Assembly: GCF_021531815.1 (NCBI RefSeq)
Contig: NZ_JADYUM010000010.1
Span: 43,253-107,252, forward strand
DNA length: 64,000 nt
Reading direction: 5' to 3'
From: Pseudoflavonifractor phocaeensis
GTDB taxonomy: Bacteria > Bacillota > Clostridia > Oscillospirales > Oscillospiraceae
Position numbers and translations under genes: made by a program. Shown piece by piece: positions 16,646 to 25,251 of this stretch. The first letter of the stretch is position 1. The number at the start of each line of letters is the position of its first letter. The notes under the pieces are model-generated. The model made no database searches and was not told the origin of the DNA. It saw nothing but the letters and a program-made list of their open reading frames with translations.

Positions 16646-18070
16646 TCAACGCTGTTCCGCCTTTTTTTCTTTTGTGGCATCCGGTTCTTCATGGACTTCC
16701 TCCGTGCCAAGGAAACGGTCAATATTGGCCTTGGCGGTCAGCAGCTCCTTCATGTCCTCCCGTGCCTTGCGGTATTCGGAGTAGGCCGCTTTTTTCTCAG
16801 CCATCAGCGCGGCGTACTCGGCGTTCAGGCTCTTGACGGTGGGCAACTTCTTAACGCCCTGGGCATCGAAATACTGCTTTGCGGCCTTATGCAGCGTGAT
16901 GTCGCTCTCATGCTCCGAAAGAAACTTCTTGGAGTATCCGGCCTTACGGTAGGCGATATAGGTGTCGCGGGTCTTGGCATAGTTGATGATGTGCGTACGC
17001 ATGACGGCGATCTCCGCCATGCGCTTTTCTGCCGCCTTGATTCTCCCGGATATGTCGTGATACCGGGCAGAGGCAGCGGAGGCTTTCTCTGCCAATGTGT
17101 CGTAGTCCAGCAGCTCGTTCTCTTGCAGATAGGCTACCGTCTGTGCCATCTGCTTCAGGTTGAACAGCGTGGCCCAGCGCGCATAACCGGCCCCCTTTCC
17201 GGCCCGGAGTTTTGCCTGAATGTCTACCAGCAGATTCCCACTTCGCTTCTCCGGTGCGGCGCTGGGAGTAATGCGCTGCCGGGGCGTATGCTCCATTTCA
17301 CCGGCGATGACTGCGCGGAGATCTGCCGGGGTGTAGCCGGGACCGAGGGTGTCCATGCGGATAAACTTCTTCTGTTCGCCGCCCATAAGGGACGGCACTT
17401 TCTTTCCTTTGACTTCATACCCGGCCTCCCGCAGCAGCGTCAGCAGAGCTTCAAAGGATTCCGGCTTCTGTGCCAGCGCATCGTCAATGGCAAAGCAGAT
17501 ACGCTCCCGGTGAGAGGGCTTTTTCTGATCTCCCAGCCATTTGTTGTAGCTCTTTCCGTGGCGCTTCGGGTCCTCCACGATGGAGTAGCCATTCTCAATA
17601 CAGATGGTGTCGCTGAGCCGCCGCACGGCGCGGGTGCTGCCCCAAAAGTTACGGAACTTCCGGGTCTGACTGAGGGCAGTCGAGTTCCAGATGATGTGAT
17701 TGTGAATGTGGGATTTGTCAATGTGGGTACAGACGATAAAGGCATGGTTGCCCTTGGTGAATCGCCGTGCCAGCTCACAGCCCAGGCGATTTGCTTCTTC
17801 CGGGGTGATCTCGCCGGGACGAAAAGACTGGCGGAGATGATAGGCAATCACATCGTCCTCGCTGCGCACTCTGCCAGTCTTTTGGATATACTGCCGCTTG
17901 GTGAACAGGAACTCCGCATCTGCGATTCTGCTGTCGCACTGCCAGCTGGTAATGAGCTGGCCGTTATCCGTCTTTTGCGGATTCTTGGAATAGTCCAGTA
18001 TGTCGCTGATGGCCTGTCCGACCGTGCGGTCTTTGCCAGTGTGCAGCGGCATGATGCGCGTGGTCGCCAC
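16646..18070 (-). CDS. MobA/VirD2-type relaxase
   Basis: A 474-residue DNA-nicking relaxase. The three-histidine metal motif lies at residues 116-126 (HIDKSHIHNHI). The upstream Tyr region (YHLRQSFRPGEITPEEANRLG) is typical of the MobP/Rlx family in CTn elements. The C-terminal half is charged and helical (KAAEKRMAEIAVMRT, KKAAYSEYRKAREDMKELL). The start is GTG at 18070 after GGAGGG. It would cut at oriT with MobC (18537-18875) and lead the strand into the conjugation channel. It looks intact, but the transfer ATPase of this element is not. Confidence 0.92.
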   Translation of the reverse strand: MATTRIMPLHTGKDRTVGQAISDILDYSKNPQKTDNGQLITSWQCDSRIADAEFLFTKRQYIQKTGRVRSEDDVIAYHLRQSFRPGEITPEEANRLGCELARRFTKGNHAFIVCTHIDKSHIHNHIIWNSTALSQTRKFRNFWGSTRAVRRLSDTICIENGYSIVEDPKRHGKSYNKWLGDQKKPSHRERICFAIDDALAQKPESFEALLTLLREAGYEVKGKKVPSLMGGEQKKFIRMDTLGPGYTPADLRAVIAGEMEHTPRQRITPSAAPEKRSGNLLVDIQAKLRAGKGAGYARWATLFNLKQMAQTVAYLQENELLDYDTLAEKASAASARYHDISGRIKAAEKRMAEIAVMRTHIINYAKTRDTYIAYRKAGYSKKFLSEHESDITLHKAAKQYFDAQGVKKLPTVKSLNAEYAALMAEKKAAYSEYRKAREDMKELLTAKANIDRFLGTEEVHEEPDATKEKKAEQR

Positions 18071-18144
18071 CTGAGATTACCCTCCTTCCAAAAGAAAAGC
18101 GGCCCGCATAACGATGCGAACCGCGTATCCTGATTCAGATGTCC

Positions 18145-18435
18145 TTAACTTCTTATGAATCCTTTCATAGCTGCGTTGACGCCTTGCAGCTTTCCCAGCA
18201 CCCACACCGCCAGCATCGGAAGTCCCATGGGGCTGACCAGGAATGCGAACACCAGGAGAATGATTCCGTTCTGGATGGAATAGGTTATCAAGACGGCCAG
18301 GGCCAGAATGGAGAGCAGCACACTCGCCAGCTTGAATATAAAAGCGGAACAAGAGATAAGGCCCGCACACAGCCAGATGAAAATGGACAGGGCCATGGTA
18401 ATGGGGGCAGCGGCAAACTTCAAAATCGACTTCAT
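18145..18435 (-). CDS. CD1845-family small membrane protein
   Basis: 96 residues from the ATG at 18435 (AAAGGAGTGTTGAAA upstream). Two long hydrophobic segments (APITMALSIFIWLCAGLIS and LALAVLITYSIQ/GIILLVFAFLV) are followed by SPMGLPMLAVWVLGKLQGVN and a short basic tail. The GLPMLA..LLGKLQ.LN pattern matches CD1845-family proteins, which sit between mobC and the relaxase in CTn-type ICEs, as here. Function unknown. Confidence 0.8.
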   Translation of the reverse strand: MKSILKFAAAPITMALSIFIWLCAGLISCSAFIFKLASVLLSILALAVLITYSIQNGIILLVFAFLVSPMGLPMLAVWVLGKLQGVNAAMKGFIRS

Positions 18436-18536
18436 TTTCAACACTCCTTTCCTTCCTGACATAAGCGTATCGTATCTTGCCGCGTTCTGCAAGGATATGA
18501 GAAAAGAGGGGCGGCTGCTTGTGCCGCCCCTCACAT

Positions 18537-18875
18537 TCATTTCAGAGCCGCCAGTTCAGCGACGATCTTTTCCGCAGCCGTCCAAAGCCGCTCCTGATTC
18601 TGCCGGATGTCCTCCAGGTCGGCATCATAGACGCGCCCGGTTTCATGGGCGCGCTTGGTCAGCTGATTAAGATTGTTGCTGGAATAACGGAGCAGAGAAA
18701 CCAGCTCCCGCAGCTCCGGCAGTTCCAGCTTCACCACATATCCGTCAATCGCCATTTTCCGCAGATAAGCGGCCATGTTGGTGGTGCCGAGCTGGGCCAT
18801 CTTCGTCTCGATCATCTCCCGCTCCTGGGGCGTGACGCGGAACTTTAACTGTATCTCCCGTTTCCGCTTTGCCAT
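18537..18875 (-). CDS. MobC-type relaxosome protein
   Basis: 112 residues. The ATG at 18875 is chosen over a TTG two codons upstream. It has an N-terminal basic ribbon-helix-helix region (KRKREIQLKFRVTPQEREMI) and a MobC segment (LLRYSSNNLNQLTKRAHETG). MobC proteins help the relaxase open oriT. It lies between the DUF3849 gene (its start overlaps that gene's stop region) and CD1845, the usual mob operon order. Confidence 0.9.
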   Translation of the reverse strand: MAKRKREIQLKFRVTPQEREMIETKMAQLGTTNMAAYLRKMAIDGYVVKLELPELRELVSLLRYSSNNLNQLTKRAHETGRVYDADLEDIRQNQERLWTAAEKIVAELAALK

Positions 18876-18877
18876 GG

Positions 18878-19381
18878 TCAACGCTCCTGGGACTTGAAAT
18901 GCGCCGAATTTTTCGGCGCATTTCTTTCCGGCGGGGCTTTCAGCTTCTGCCGGACGGAGGGCTTCTCCTGCTGCTGGGCAAGGGCAAATTCTTTCCGCGT
19001 CTGTGTCAGAAACAGGTCCGTTAGGCCGGGGTGGCTGTTCACGACAAAGTAGCAGTTACGGTCGCCGCCAAGTCCATCCTTGTTATCACAAACGGGGACG
19101 GTTTTGGCCCACGCCTTGTTGTCATTGGAGATGCGTCCGTCCCAATCCATCTGCTTGACCGTATTGGCGAGGACATGGAAAACGCGATCATAGCCGAACT
19201 GGTCCACCACCTGTTTCGGCGCTTCGCTGTCAAGGCAGTTGTTCCGGTAGTGTTCTCTGATGGCCGCCTCAATCGCCTCTTTGCAGGCGATATTCGCCCG
19301 GAAGGAATTACGGAACTGCTCCAGCTCCCCATGCTCACGGGCATAGGTGCCGGTATGCTGATACACAGAAATCTCTTTCAT
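18878..19381 (-). CDS. DUF3849 family ICE protein
   Basis: 167 residues from the ATG at 19381 (MKEISVYQHTGTYAREHGEL). The opening and the segment FRANIACKEAIEAAIREHY fit DUF3849, found in CTn elements just upstream of mobC. In the present sequence no ribosome site precedes the ATG (GCCGACTTCATA). Reversing the neighbouring inversion would place GGAGGTACGATA directly before it, overlapping the helicase stop codon as TAATG. Expression of this gene and perhaps the mob genes may therefore depend on the orientation of 19381-20719. Biochemical role unknown. Confidence 0.8.
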   Translation of the reverse strand: MKEISVYQHTGTYAREHGELEQFRNSFRANIACKEAIEAAIREHYRNNCLDSEAPKQVVDQFGYDRVFHVLANTVKQMDWDGRISNDNKAWAKTVPVCDNKDGLGGDRNCYFVVNSHPGLTDLFLTQTRKEFALAQQQEKPSVRQKLKAPPERNAPKNSAHFKSQER

Positions 19382-19505
19382 TATGAAGTCGGCGGGCGTG
19401 ACGGAGGAATTGAAAGCCAGCGACCCGATGAAGTGGGTGGGCCTGATGAACACACTGAAAGCGCAGGCGGAGGAAACCATCCTGGCGGAACTGGTGTTCA
19501 GCTAA
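19381..19505 (+). pseudogene. TnpV C-terminal part, on an inverted segment
   Basis: Reading from 19383, MKSAGVTEELKASDPMKWVG and a tail ending ILAELVFS-stop match the C-terminus of transposon-encoded TnpV proteins. The N-terminal part lies 1.3 kb away on the other strand (20948-20716). Joining both at the shared TTAT gives one 354-nt frame, 117 codons plus stop. As it stands the gene is split by an inversion. Confidence 0.75.
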
Positions 19506-20719
19506 ACCTTTTTGATGCCCCGGCCGGGGCACAGCTCAGTATGTTCCCCACAGAGGCGGAACAAATCCAATCCATTATAGAAGCGGAGAGCGCACAAGCT
19601 GCGCCCTTCGCTTTTTCTTTGCCCCAGGAGGATATAGACCACCTTCTGCGGCTGGGCAGCAACACCGAGCAAGCCCGCTTGAAGATCGTGAACGAGTTTA
19701 TGAAACAAAAGCCTTTTTCCGAGCTGGCGGCCTTTGTGAAGCAAACCTATCACGACGGTTACGGCCTCAAGACCGGCAACGGGAGCATATCGTCCTGCCG
19801 TTATGTCACGGAGGGTACTTTCGACGCCTACCTTTGGCAGACCGTTGAGAATAAGCAGCGTTTCATTTCCCAAATCATGACCTCCAAATCCCCGGTCCGC
19901 TCCTGTGAGGATGTGGATGCCACGGCGCTGTCCTTTGCGGAAATCAAGGCGCTGTGTGCCGGTGATCCCCGTATCAAAGAGCGCATGGATTTGGATGTGG
20001 AGGTTTCCAAGCTGAAGATTCTGAAAGCGGCCCATCAAAGCAAGCAGTTCCAATTGGAGGACAATCTGCTGAAATACTTTCCGGAGCAGATCAAGGAAAA
20101 CACAGGCTTCATCCGTGGGCTGGAAGCCGACTTGCAGACCCTCGCTGCACATCCGCTCCCCAAGGAGGGATTTGTCGGCATGGAGATTCGGGGCGACAAG
20201 CTCACCGACAAGGAGAACGCCGGTGCCGCGCTGCTGGACGCCTGCAAGGAGTTCAAGGGCAAAGAGCCGGTGCAGATCGGCAGCTATCGCGGCTTTTCCA
20301 TGTCCATCGCCTTTGACCCGATTTGGCAACGGTACACCCTGACCCTGAAAGGGCAGATGACCCATGAGGTTGATTTGGGCACGGATGCCAAGGGCAATTT
20401 GCTCCGCATTGAAAATGCGCTGGACAGAACACCGGACCGGCTGCGCGCTGTGCAGGCCCAGCTTGAAAACCTCTACAACCAGCAGGAGGCAGCAAAGGCC
20501 GAGGTCGGCAAACCGTTTCCCCAGGAACAGGAGCTGGCAGAAAAGACCGCGCGGCTGGTGGAGCTGGATTTGATTCTCAACCTGGACAGTAAAGGGCGGA
20601 ACCAGCCGGAGCAGGCAATCGCAAAAGCAAACCGCCCCTCCGTGCTGGATAAGCTGAAAACGCTGCCGGTTCACAGCGCACCCGACAAGCCCCATAAGAA
20701 AGAAATGGAGGTACGATAA
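19385..20719 (+). pseudogene. ICE SNF2-type helicase/methylase, middle-to-C-terminal remnant on the inverted segment
   Basis: The frame contains linker sequence (GGRDGGIESQRPDEVGGPDE), then PQEDIDHLLRLGSNTEQARL and KQTYHDGYGLKTGNGSISS. At about 19790-19810 it jumps to the far C-terminal region (RYVTEGTFDAYLWQTVENKQ, SFAEIKALCAGDPRIKERMD, coiled coil, stop at 20719). Full-length ICE helicases of this type carry methylase and SNF2 domains between these parts; here they are gone in frame. There is no start codon with a ribosome site on this strand. Its N-terminal continuation is the ORF at 20671-23094. Confidence 0.75.
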
Positions 20720-23094
20720 GCCCGGGCATCATCAGCTCCAGACGCCGGTTCGCTGCCTCGTCGATCTCCCGCAGGTGCGGGTACAGCTTCTCGGACAACA
20801 GCAGGCTGTTCCACAGCACCGGGCGATGCTCCTTCAGGTAGTTCTTCCGCATCCTGCCGTACTTGCCCAGGGGCTGCGCCCCCTGCTCGGACAGTCTCAG
20901 GCCGGGAATCAGATAATCCCCGTTCTTCGCGTAAATCAGTTCGCTCATGGCTTTCGCTCCTTTCCGCCAGCTTCTGGCGCTCATAGTTCTTGATGGTGAC
21001 TTCGATTTGACGCAGGACCTGCTCACTGGACTGGCTGATGGCTGTGCCCAGGGCGGCGACGGTCTGAGGTGTGTTGAAATCAAAGACGTTCAGGAAATCC
21101 TCATGCTCAAAGTAGTCTCCCGGCTCCATACCGCAGCGGGAAAGGAGAACGTAGGTGGTGCTGACCACCGCAGCGTTCCGGAAGGCCACTCCGATGTTGA
21201 AATCATCATATTCCTCCAAAAAGGAATCTTCAACGATGTTGAGGATGTCCCGTTGATGGGCGTTCCAGAACTCGTCCACCAACTGTGCCGCTATGCACTC
21301 CAGCTGGTCCGCCAGCCCGTTCTCTCCGGTAACTTCAAAGCGGCGCTCCAATGCCGCCGTCACCGCGTCCCGATGTTCTGGCCGGTACTCCCAAAGGAAA
21401 GGGCGGCGAGAGTTCTCGCCGCCGCCTGTGTCCGATACATCAAATACATATTTCAGTCTGGGCCGGTCGCCGGTAGTGTCAATGAGGGCAATTCCCTTAC
21501 TGCCTTGCCGCACATACCGGCGCATCTGATTGTTCCACAATACCAGGTCGCCCGGTTTGGCATTGGAAGCGGAAACCGGCGTACAGATATTGCACAGTCC
21601 CTGCGCGCCAAGCCTGCCCACATCCCAGCCGGAGTGATTGATGACCCAGCTGACAAAACCGGAGCAGTCAAAGGAGGTGGACGGGCTGCTGCCGCCCCAC
21701 ACATAGGGGTAGCCCAAATACTTCTCCGCTTCTTCGATCATGGCTGCAAAGACTTCATCCTCCAGGGCCTCCGGGGGAATTTCATAGTCGGTGTAGCTGT
21801 TGTTGACATACTTGTCGATATAATCGGAGTACGGGAACAGGTCCGGCCGGTTGCCCAGGGTCGCCATGTAGACGGCGTACATCCCCAACTGTTCCTCGCC
21901 CATGATATAGACGGGCAGATGGGACAAGTTGAAATTATCCAGCGTGACTGTGCAGATGTAGTAGTCGTAGTACACCCGGTAGGTGTCGGTATGGGTGTTG
22001 CCCTCGTCATCCGTCCAGGTGTCCGTTTCCGTGTAGTACCGTTCCTCCACTACCACATCCTCGGTGAGAATGTACTGGCGGTCAAAGAGCATCTGAAGCG
22101 TACCTTGTACTTCGGCCAGCGTCCACTCGCCCTGATGCAGCGCCGTGAGAATGGAGATCAGCACATAGGGGTCATGCTCAATGTCATCCAGGTCGAAATG
22201 GTACTCGTCGTAGTCGTGGGTACTTTCATAGCTATCCAGGTAGTCCCGCAGTTCCTCCTCCATGGCACAATAGGCGGCCTCTGCACCCAACATATCCTCA
22301 TCCCGGGAGGGATAGGTGCTGGCAGCAATACCGGAGCCGACGCCATCCATCAGTACGGAGCAGGAGGACAGGCCATTGAGGAAAAAGGACAACATCAGAA
22401 AGAGAGCGGCCACGATACCGAAGCCCCGCCGGTGCCGCCACACAAACTGTCCGGCCTCCTTGACTTTTTCGGTCGCTTTCTCAGCGGCGCTGGCGGTGTT
22501 TTCCGCCGTCTTTTGGGCCGTGTCAGCAGTTTTGGCGGACTTGGCAGCGGCGTACTGCCGCTTGATGGCCTGCTTCTGCTGCCACTTGGAGATCGGGTTG
22601 CTGGTCGGAGATTCCATCTGTGCCTTTTGATACAGCGCATCCAGGTTTGCCTTTTCCAGTTTGGATTCCGCAGTTGCCGCAGCGCGGTAAGGTTTGAGCT
22701 GATGGGAACGGTGGGCGGACTGTACCATCCGCCCGCCGTTCTCGACGGTTTCCTCCAGCTTATGCGCGGATTCCACACCCACATTGTCATCCTCACTCTC
22801 ACGCACCTCCCGGTGGAATTGCGTGAGAACTGTGTTGCCGGGAGCATCCTGCACCGCATGGGTGAGCTTGGAGGGGGGCTTTTTCTTGTCCACTTCCTCA
22901 AAGCGGAGGCTGGTTTTGACCTTACCGGTGGCAGGGTCAAAACCGCGCTCCTTTTTGACAGCGGTGGTTTTGGGGATTCTCGCCTGGGCCTTGTCTGCCT
23001 TGGCCGCAGCTTTTTCAGCCTTGCGGATAGGTTTTTTCAGCTTCGGCTCGGCGCGATCTACGTCGGAGAACTGTAAACGCGGTTCCCGTTTCAT
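20671..23094 (-). CDS. NlpC/P60 conjugation protein fused to the N-terminus of an ICE helicase
   Basis: An 807-residue chimera. Residues 1-215 are charged and coiled-coil. A membrane segment lies near 230 (GFGIVAALFLMLSFFLNGL). An extracellular part follows, with an NlpC/P60 hydrolase domain whose Cys is near 475 (STSFDCSGFVSWV). The domain is cut after AKPGDLV, before its catalytic His. Sequence then continues in frame as an SNF2-helicase N-terminus (QMRRYVRQGSKGIALIDTT, YVFDVSDTGGG, FNIGVAFRNAAVVSTTYVLL, GTAISQSSEQVLRQIEVTIK). The last ~15 residues come from the inversion junction. The ATG at 23094 overlaps the VirB4 stop. The peptidase is probably inactive. With the inversion reversed, the frame would run on to a 1237-residue product. 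Confidence 0.75.
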   Translation of the reverse strand: MKREPRLQFSDVDRAEPKLKKPIRKAEKAAAKADKAQARIPKTTAVKKERGFDPATGKVKTSLRFEEVDKKKPPSKLTHAVQDAPGNTVLTQFHREVRESEDDNVGVESAHKLEETVENGGRMVQSAHRSHQLKPYRAAATAESKLEKANLDALYQKAQMESPTSNPISKWQQKQAIKRQYAAAKSAKTADTAQKTAENTASAAEKATEKVKEAGQFVWRHRRGFGIVAALFLMLSFFLNGLSSCSVLMDGVGSGIAASTYPSRDEDMLGAEAAYCAMEEELRDYLDSYESTHDYDEYHFDLDDIEHDPYVLISILTALHQGEWTLAEVQGTLQMLFDRQYILTEDVVVEERYYTETDTWTDDEGNTHTDTYRVYYDYYICTVTLDNFNLSHLPVYIMGEEQLGMYAVYMATLGNRPDLFPYSDYIDKYVNNSYTDYEIPPEALEDEVFAAMIEEAEKYLGYPYVWGGSSPSTSFDCSGFVSWVINHSGWDVGRLGAQGLCNICTPVSASNAKPGDLVLWNNQMRRYVRQGSKGIALIDTTGDRPRLKYVFDVSDTGGGENSRRPFLWEYRPEHRDAVTAALERRFEVTGENGLADQLECIAAQLVDEFWNAHQRDILNIVEDSFLEEYDDFNIGVAFRNAAVVSTTYVLLSRCGMEPGDYFEHEDFLNVFDFNTPQTVAALGTAISQSSEQVLRQIEVTIKNYERQKLAERSESHERTDLREERGLSDSRPETVRAGGAAPGQVRQDAEELPEGASPGAVEQPAVVREAVPAPAGDRRGSEPASGADDARAYRTSISFLWGLSGAL
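20716..20948 (-). pseudogene. TnpV N-terminal part
   Basis: From the ATG at 20948 it reads MSELIYAKNGDYLIPGLRLS, then GKYGRMRKNYLKEHRPVLWN, LLLSEKLYPHL and RRLELMMP, matching TnpV. It is cut at the inversion junction. It overlaps the helicase-fusion frame in a different phase (one base offset) over its whole length, and both frames are open. Confidence 0.75.
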
Positions 23095-24416
23095 GCGCCC
23101 GACACCTCTTGGGGTTTGGTGGTCATCACCTTATACAGCTCGGTGTCCTTGGGGAAGTGGTCGATGAACGGCAGAATGGTGTTGCCGTAAAACAGCAGCC
23201 CCTCACCCTCGCCGGAGTGGGTCACATAGGAGAGCTGGTGGGGCGAAATGTTCAGCTGCTTGGCGAGAATCTGCCGGTCGCCTGCTGCCTGGTTGAGCAT
23301 ATAGATGAAGTCGCTGTTTTCAAAGATGTTCTCCACCTCACGGGAGGAAAGCAGGTCTTTGACATTCTGGGTGATGCCGGTGGGGATGCCGCCCCATTTA
23401 CGGAATCTTTTCCAAATCTCGACGGAATACGCCGCAGTCTGTTCCTCTTTCAGCAGCAGGTGGAACTCGTCCATGTAGTAGCGGGTGGCTTTCTGATACG
23501 GCACATCCGCAGGACCGCTCTCGCCGTCGCGGTTGGACTTGGAGAATCGGTTTTCCGTGACGCGGTTCCAGACCTGATCCTGAACGATGTGCATACCGAT
23601 TTTTTTGAGCTGCTTGCCCAGCTCCCGGATGTCGTAGCAGACGATGCGGTTGCGGATGTTCACGTCGGTCCGGTGGTTGAACACGGACAGAGAGCCGGAA
23701 ACGTAGATTTCCAGCGCCGTGGCGATATACTGCGCCTCTTTTTCCTCCTGTTCCCGCAGGGCCTGATACAAGTCTCCCAGGATGGGCATATTCTCCGGGC
23801 TTGGGTCGTTCAGGTAGTCCCGGTAGACCAGCCGCACACAGCGGTCGATGATGGTTTTCTCAACCGGGGCAAGGCCCTCCTTACCGCCCACGATCAGCTC
23901 ACACAGGCTGAGAATGAAGTCGGACTTCAAAGACAGCGGATTATCATCGTCGCTGTAATTGAGGTTCAGGTCCATGGGGTTGATGTGGTGCGGAGAAGTG
24001 GGCGAGATTTTGATGACCTGTCCGCCCAGCCGCTCCACCAGGGGCGCATATTCGCCCTCCGGGTCGCAGATGATGATGTCATCATGGGTGACAAGGAACG
24101 CATTGGAGATCTCGCGCTTTGCGCTGAAGGACTTGCCGCTGTTGTGGGCGATGATGCCGTTCTCCAGCACGAAGTTGAGCCGGTGCGGGACGCTCATGTC
24201 ATAAACCGGGATTTTCTCGGGCAGCTCCAGCGTTTCCGCCCGGATAACGGTGTGGCCGCCGCTGAGCTGTTGGCCTGCCCGGATGTTGGCTGCCTCCACA
24301 TAGTTGCCGTTGGCGTCCAGAATCAAATGGGTACCGGTGCAGCGGAACATGGAGCCGTCCGCGAGGGTGATCTGCCGCAGCTCATCCACATATTTCTCAA
24401 TGCGGATTTGGGACAC
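23091..24416 (-). pseudogene. VirB4/TraE-type conjugation ATPase, C-terminal half, with intein remnant
   Basis: Residues 1-92 are the C-terminal part of an intein. From residue 93 the sequence is VirB4: SGKSFSAKREISNAFLVTHD starts at the second half of Walker A, then CDPEGEYAPLVERLGGQ, YYMDEFHLLLKEEQTAAYS (Walker B) and FRKWGGIPTGITQNVKDLL. VirB4 normally has about 400 more residues before Walker A. Those and the first part of the intein are missing, replaced at about 24414 by sat on the opposite strand. The first in-frame start is a GTG without a ribosome site. It cannot power conjugation in this form. Confidence 0.85.
24141..24416 (-). other. C-terminal part of a mini-intein inside VirB4 Walker A
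   Basis: Hint-domain blocks are visible. Block B is GSMFRCTGTHLILDANG followed by NIRAGQQL. Block F is VYDMSVPHRLNFVL, and block G is ENGIIAHN, with the +1 residue Ser of SGKS. The penultimate His and terminal Asn needed for C-terminal cleavage are present. Only about 35 residues separate blocks B and F, so no homing endonuclease is present. Block A with Cys1 is lost at the truncation. Confidence 0.8.
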
Positions 24417-24965
24417 GAATATGTGCAGAAGAGTGCGTTGACGTTCAGCGATGGGCTATTCATTCAACCGGTTTTGGGGAAGAAAAAAGCTGGGGATTTT
24501 ACAGATGAGGCAATTGTACGGTCCTATCAGACGTTGATCGATCATTACTACCGAAAGGACAATACGCTCTTATCAGTTCTGGAATACGAAATGGAATATG
24601 CGGGACCGAAAGAAGCCATTCATCACGCCATTATGCGTAAAAATTTCGGCTGCACGCATATGATCATTGGCCGGGACCATGCCGGCGTAGGGAATTTTTA
24701 TTCGCCCTATGCCGCCCAGGAAATCTTCCGGGAATTCCCAGATCTTGAGATCCAGCCGATCATTTTGAACTCCTTCTTTTTCTGCAAAAAGTGCGAAGCA
24801 ATGGCAAACGAGAAGACATGTCCTCATCCGCGATGCGATCATGTTGATTTCAGCGGGACCAAAATCCGCAGATTCTTTACCTCCGGCGATGGCGATTTGT
24901 CCGGGCTAATGCGGCCGGAAGTGGTGCGGGAAATCATGAACACCCCAAACCGCTTTGTTGATTGA
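24414..24965 (+). pseudogene. sat: Sulfate adenylyltransferase, C-terminal half
   Basis: The frame from 24414 encodes HEYVQKSALTFSDGLFIQPV, KAGDFTDEAIV, EMEYAGPKEAIHHAIMRKNF, GCTHMIIGRDHAGVGNFYSP, a zinc-type CKKCEAMANEKTCPHPRCD and FSGTKIRRFF. These are the ATP-binding and C-terminal parts of ATP sulfurylase, which makes adenosine 5'-phosphosulfate. The family is about 380 residues; here only ~183 remain and the N-terminal substrate-binding half is missing. Upstream sequence belongs to the minus-strand VirB4/intein. The fragment has no start or ribosome site, so it is presumably not expressed. The next gene, cysK, belongs to the same pathway. Confidence 0.88.
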
Positions 24966-25027
24966 TGAAGGCAGCATGGTAAAAATAAGTTAGGAAGTCT
25001 GCGCCGAAAGAACGGAGCGGAGAAGAC

Positions 25028-25066
25028 AAAAGGGAGGCGTTTCGTAAAGAGACGCCTCCCTTTTTT
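25028..25066 (+). terminator. Terminator downstream of sat
   Basis: GGGAGGCGTTTC / GAGACGCCTCCC stem with a GTAAA loop and TTTTTT (25061-25066), between sat and the cysK promoter. Confidence 0.85.
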
Positions 25067-25096
25067 GATACGGACAAAATTTTTTGAAGATCACTC

Positions 25097-25125
25097 TTGA
25101 CAAAAACGGCGGCACTGCTTATAAT
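25097..25125 (+). promoter_or_regulatory. Consensus sigma-A promoter of cysK
   Basis: TTGACA (25097-25102), a 17-base spacer, then TATAAT (25120-25125): a perfect consensus. The 5' leader to the cysK ATG is about 120 bases. Confidence 0.88.
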
Positions 25126-25251
25126 CCATATTAACATACTTGAAAGGTTGGTATTGAAATGAGGAGTCACCTGCCATACTTTCGATGTCGCCGGTATTGC
25201 TGAAAAACATAAAACCGGATGAAATTTCAACAATATCGGGAGGAATTGATC

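Larger units (their letters stand above)
19381..20719. other. Inverted segment, ~1.34 kb
   Basis: The segment is bounded by TTAT (19381-19384) and ATAA (20716-20719), a 4-bp inverted match. Flipping it restores two overlapping reading frames (tnpV and the helicase fusion), puts all genes of the region on the minus strand, and supplies a ribosome site to DUF3849. The length arithmetic closes exactly in both frames. Confidence 0.8.

Noticed and set aside
16634..18133. 499-codon plus-strand frame opposite the relaxase
   Set aside because: Shadow frame; the relaxase has intact HxxxH-type motifs on the minus strand.
20947..23076. 709-codon plus-strand frame opposite the NlpC-helicase fusion
   Set aside because: No start signal or recognisable motif; the opposite strand encodes a clear protein.
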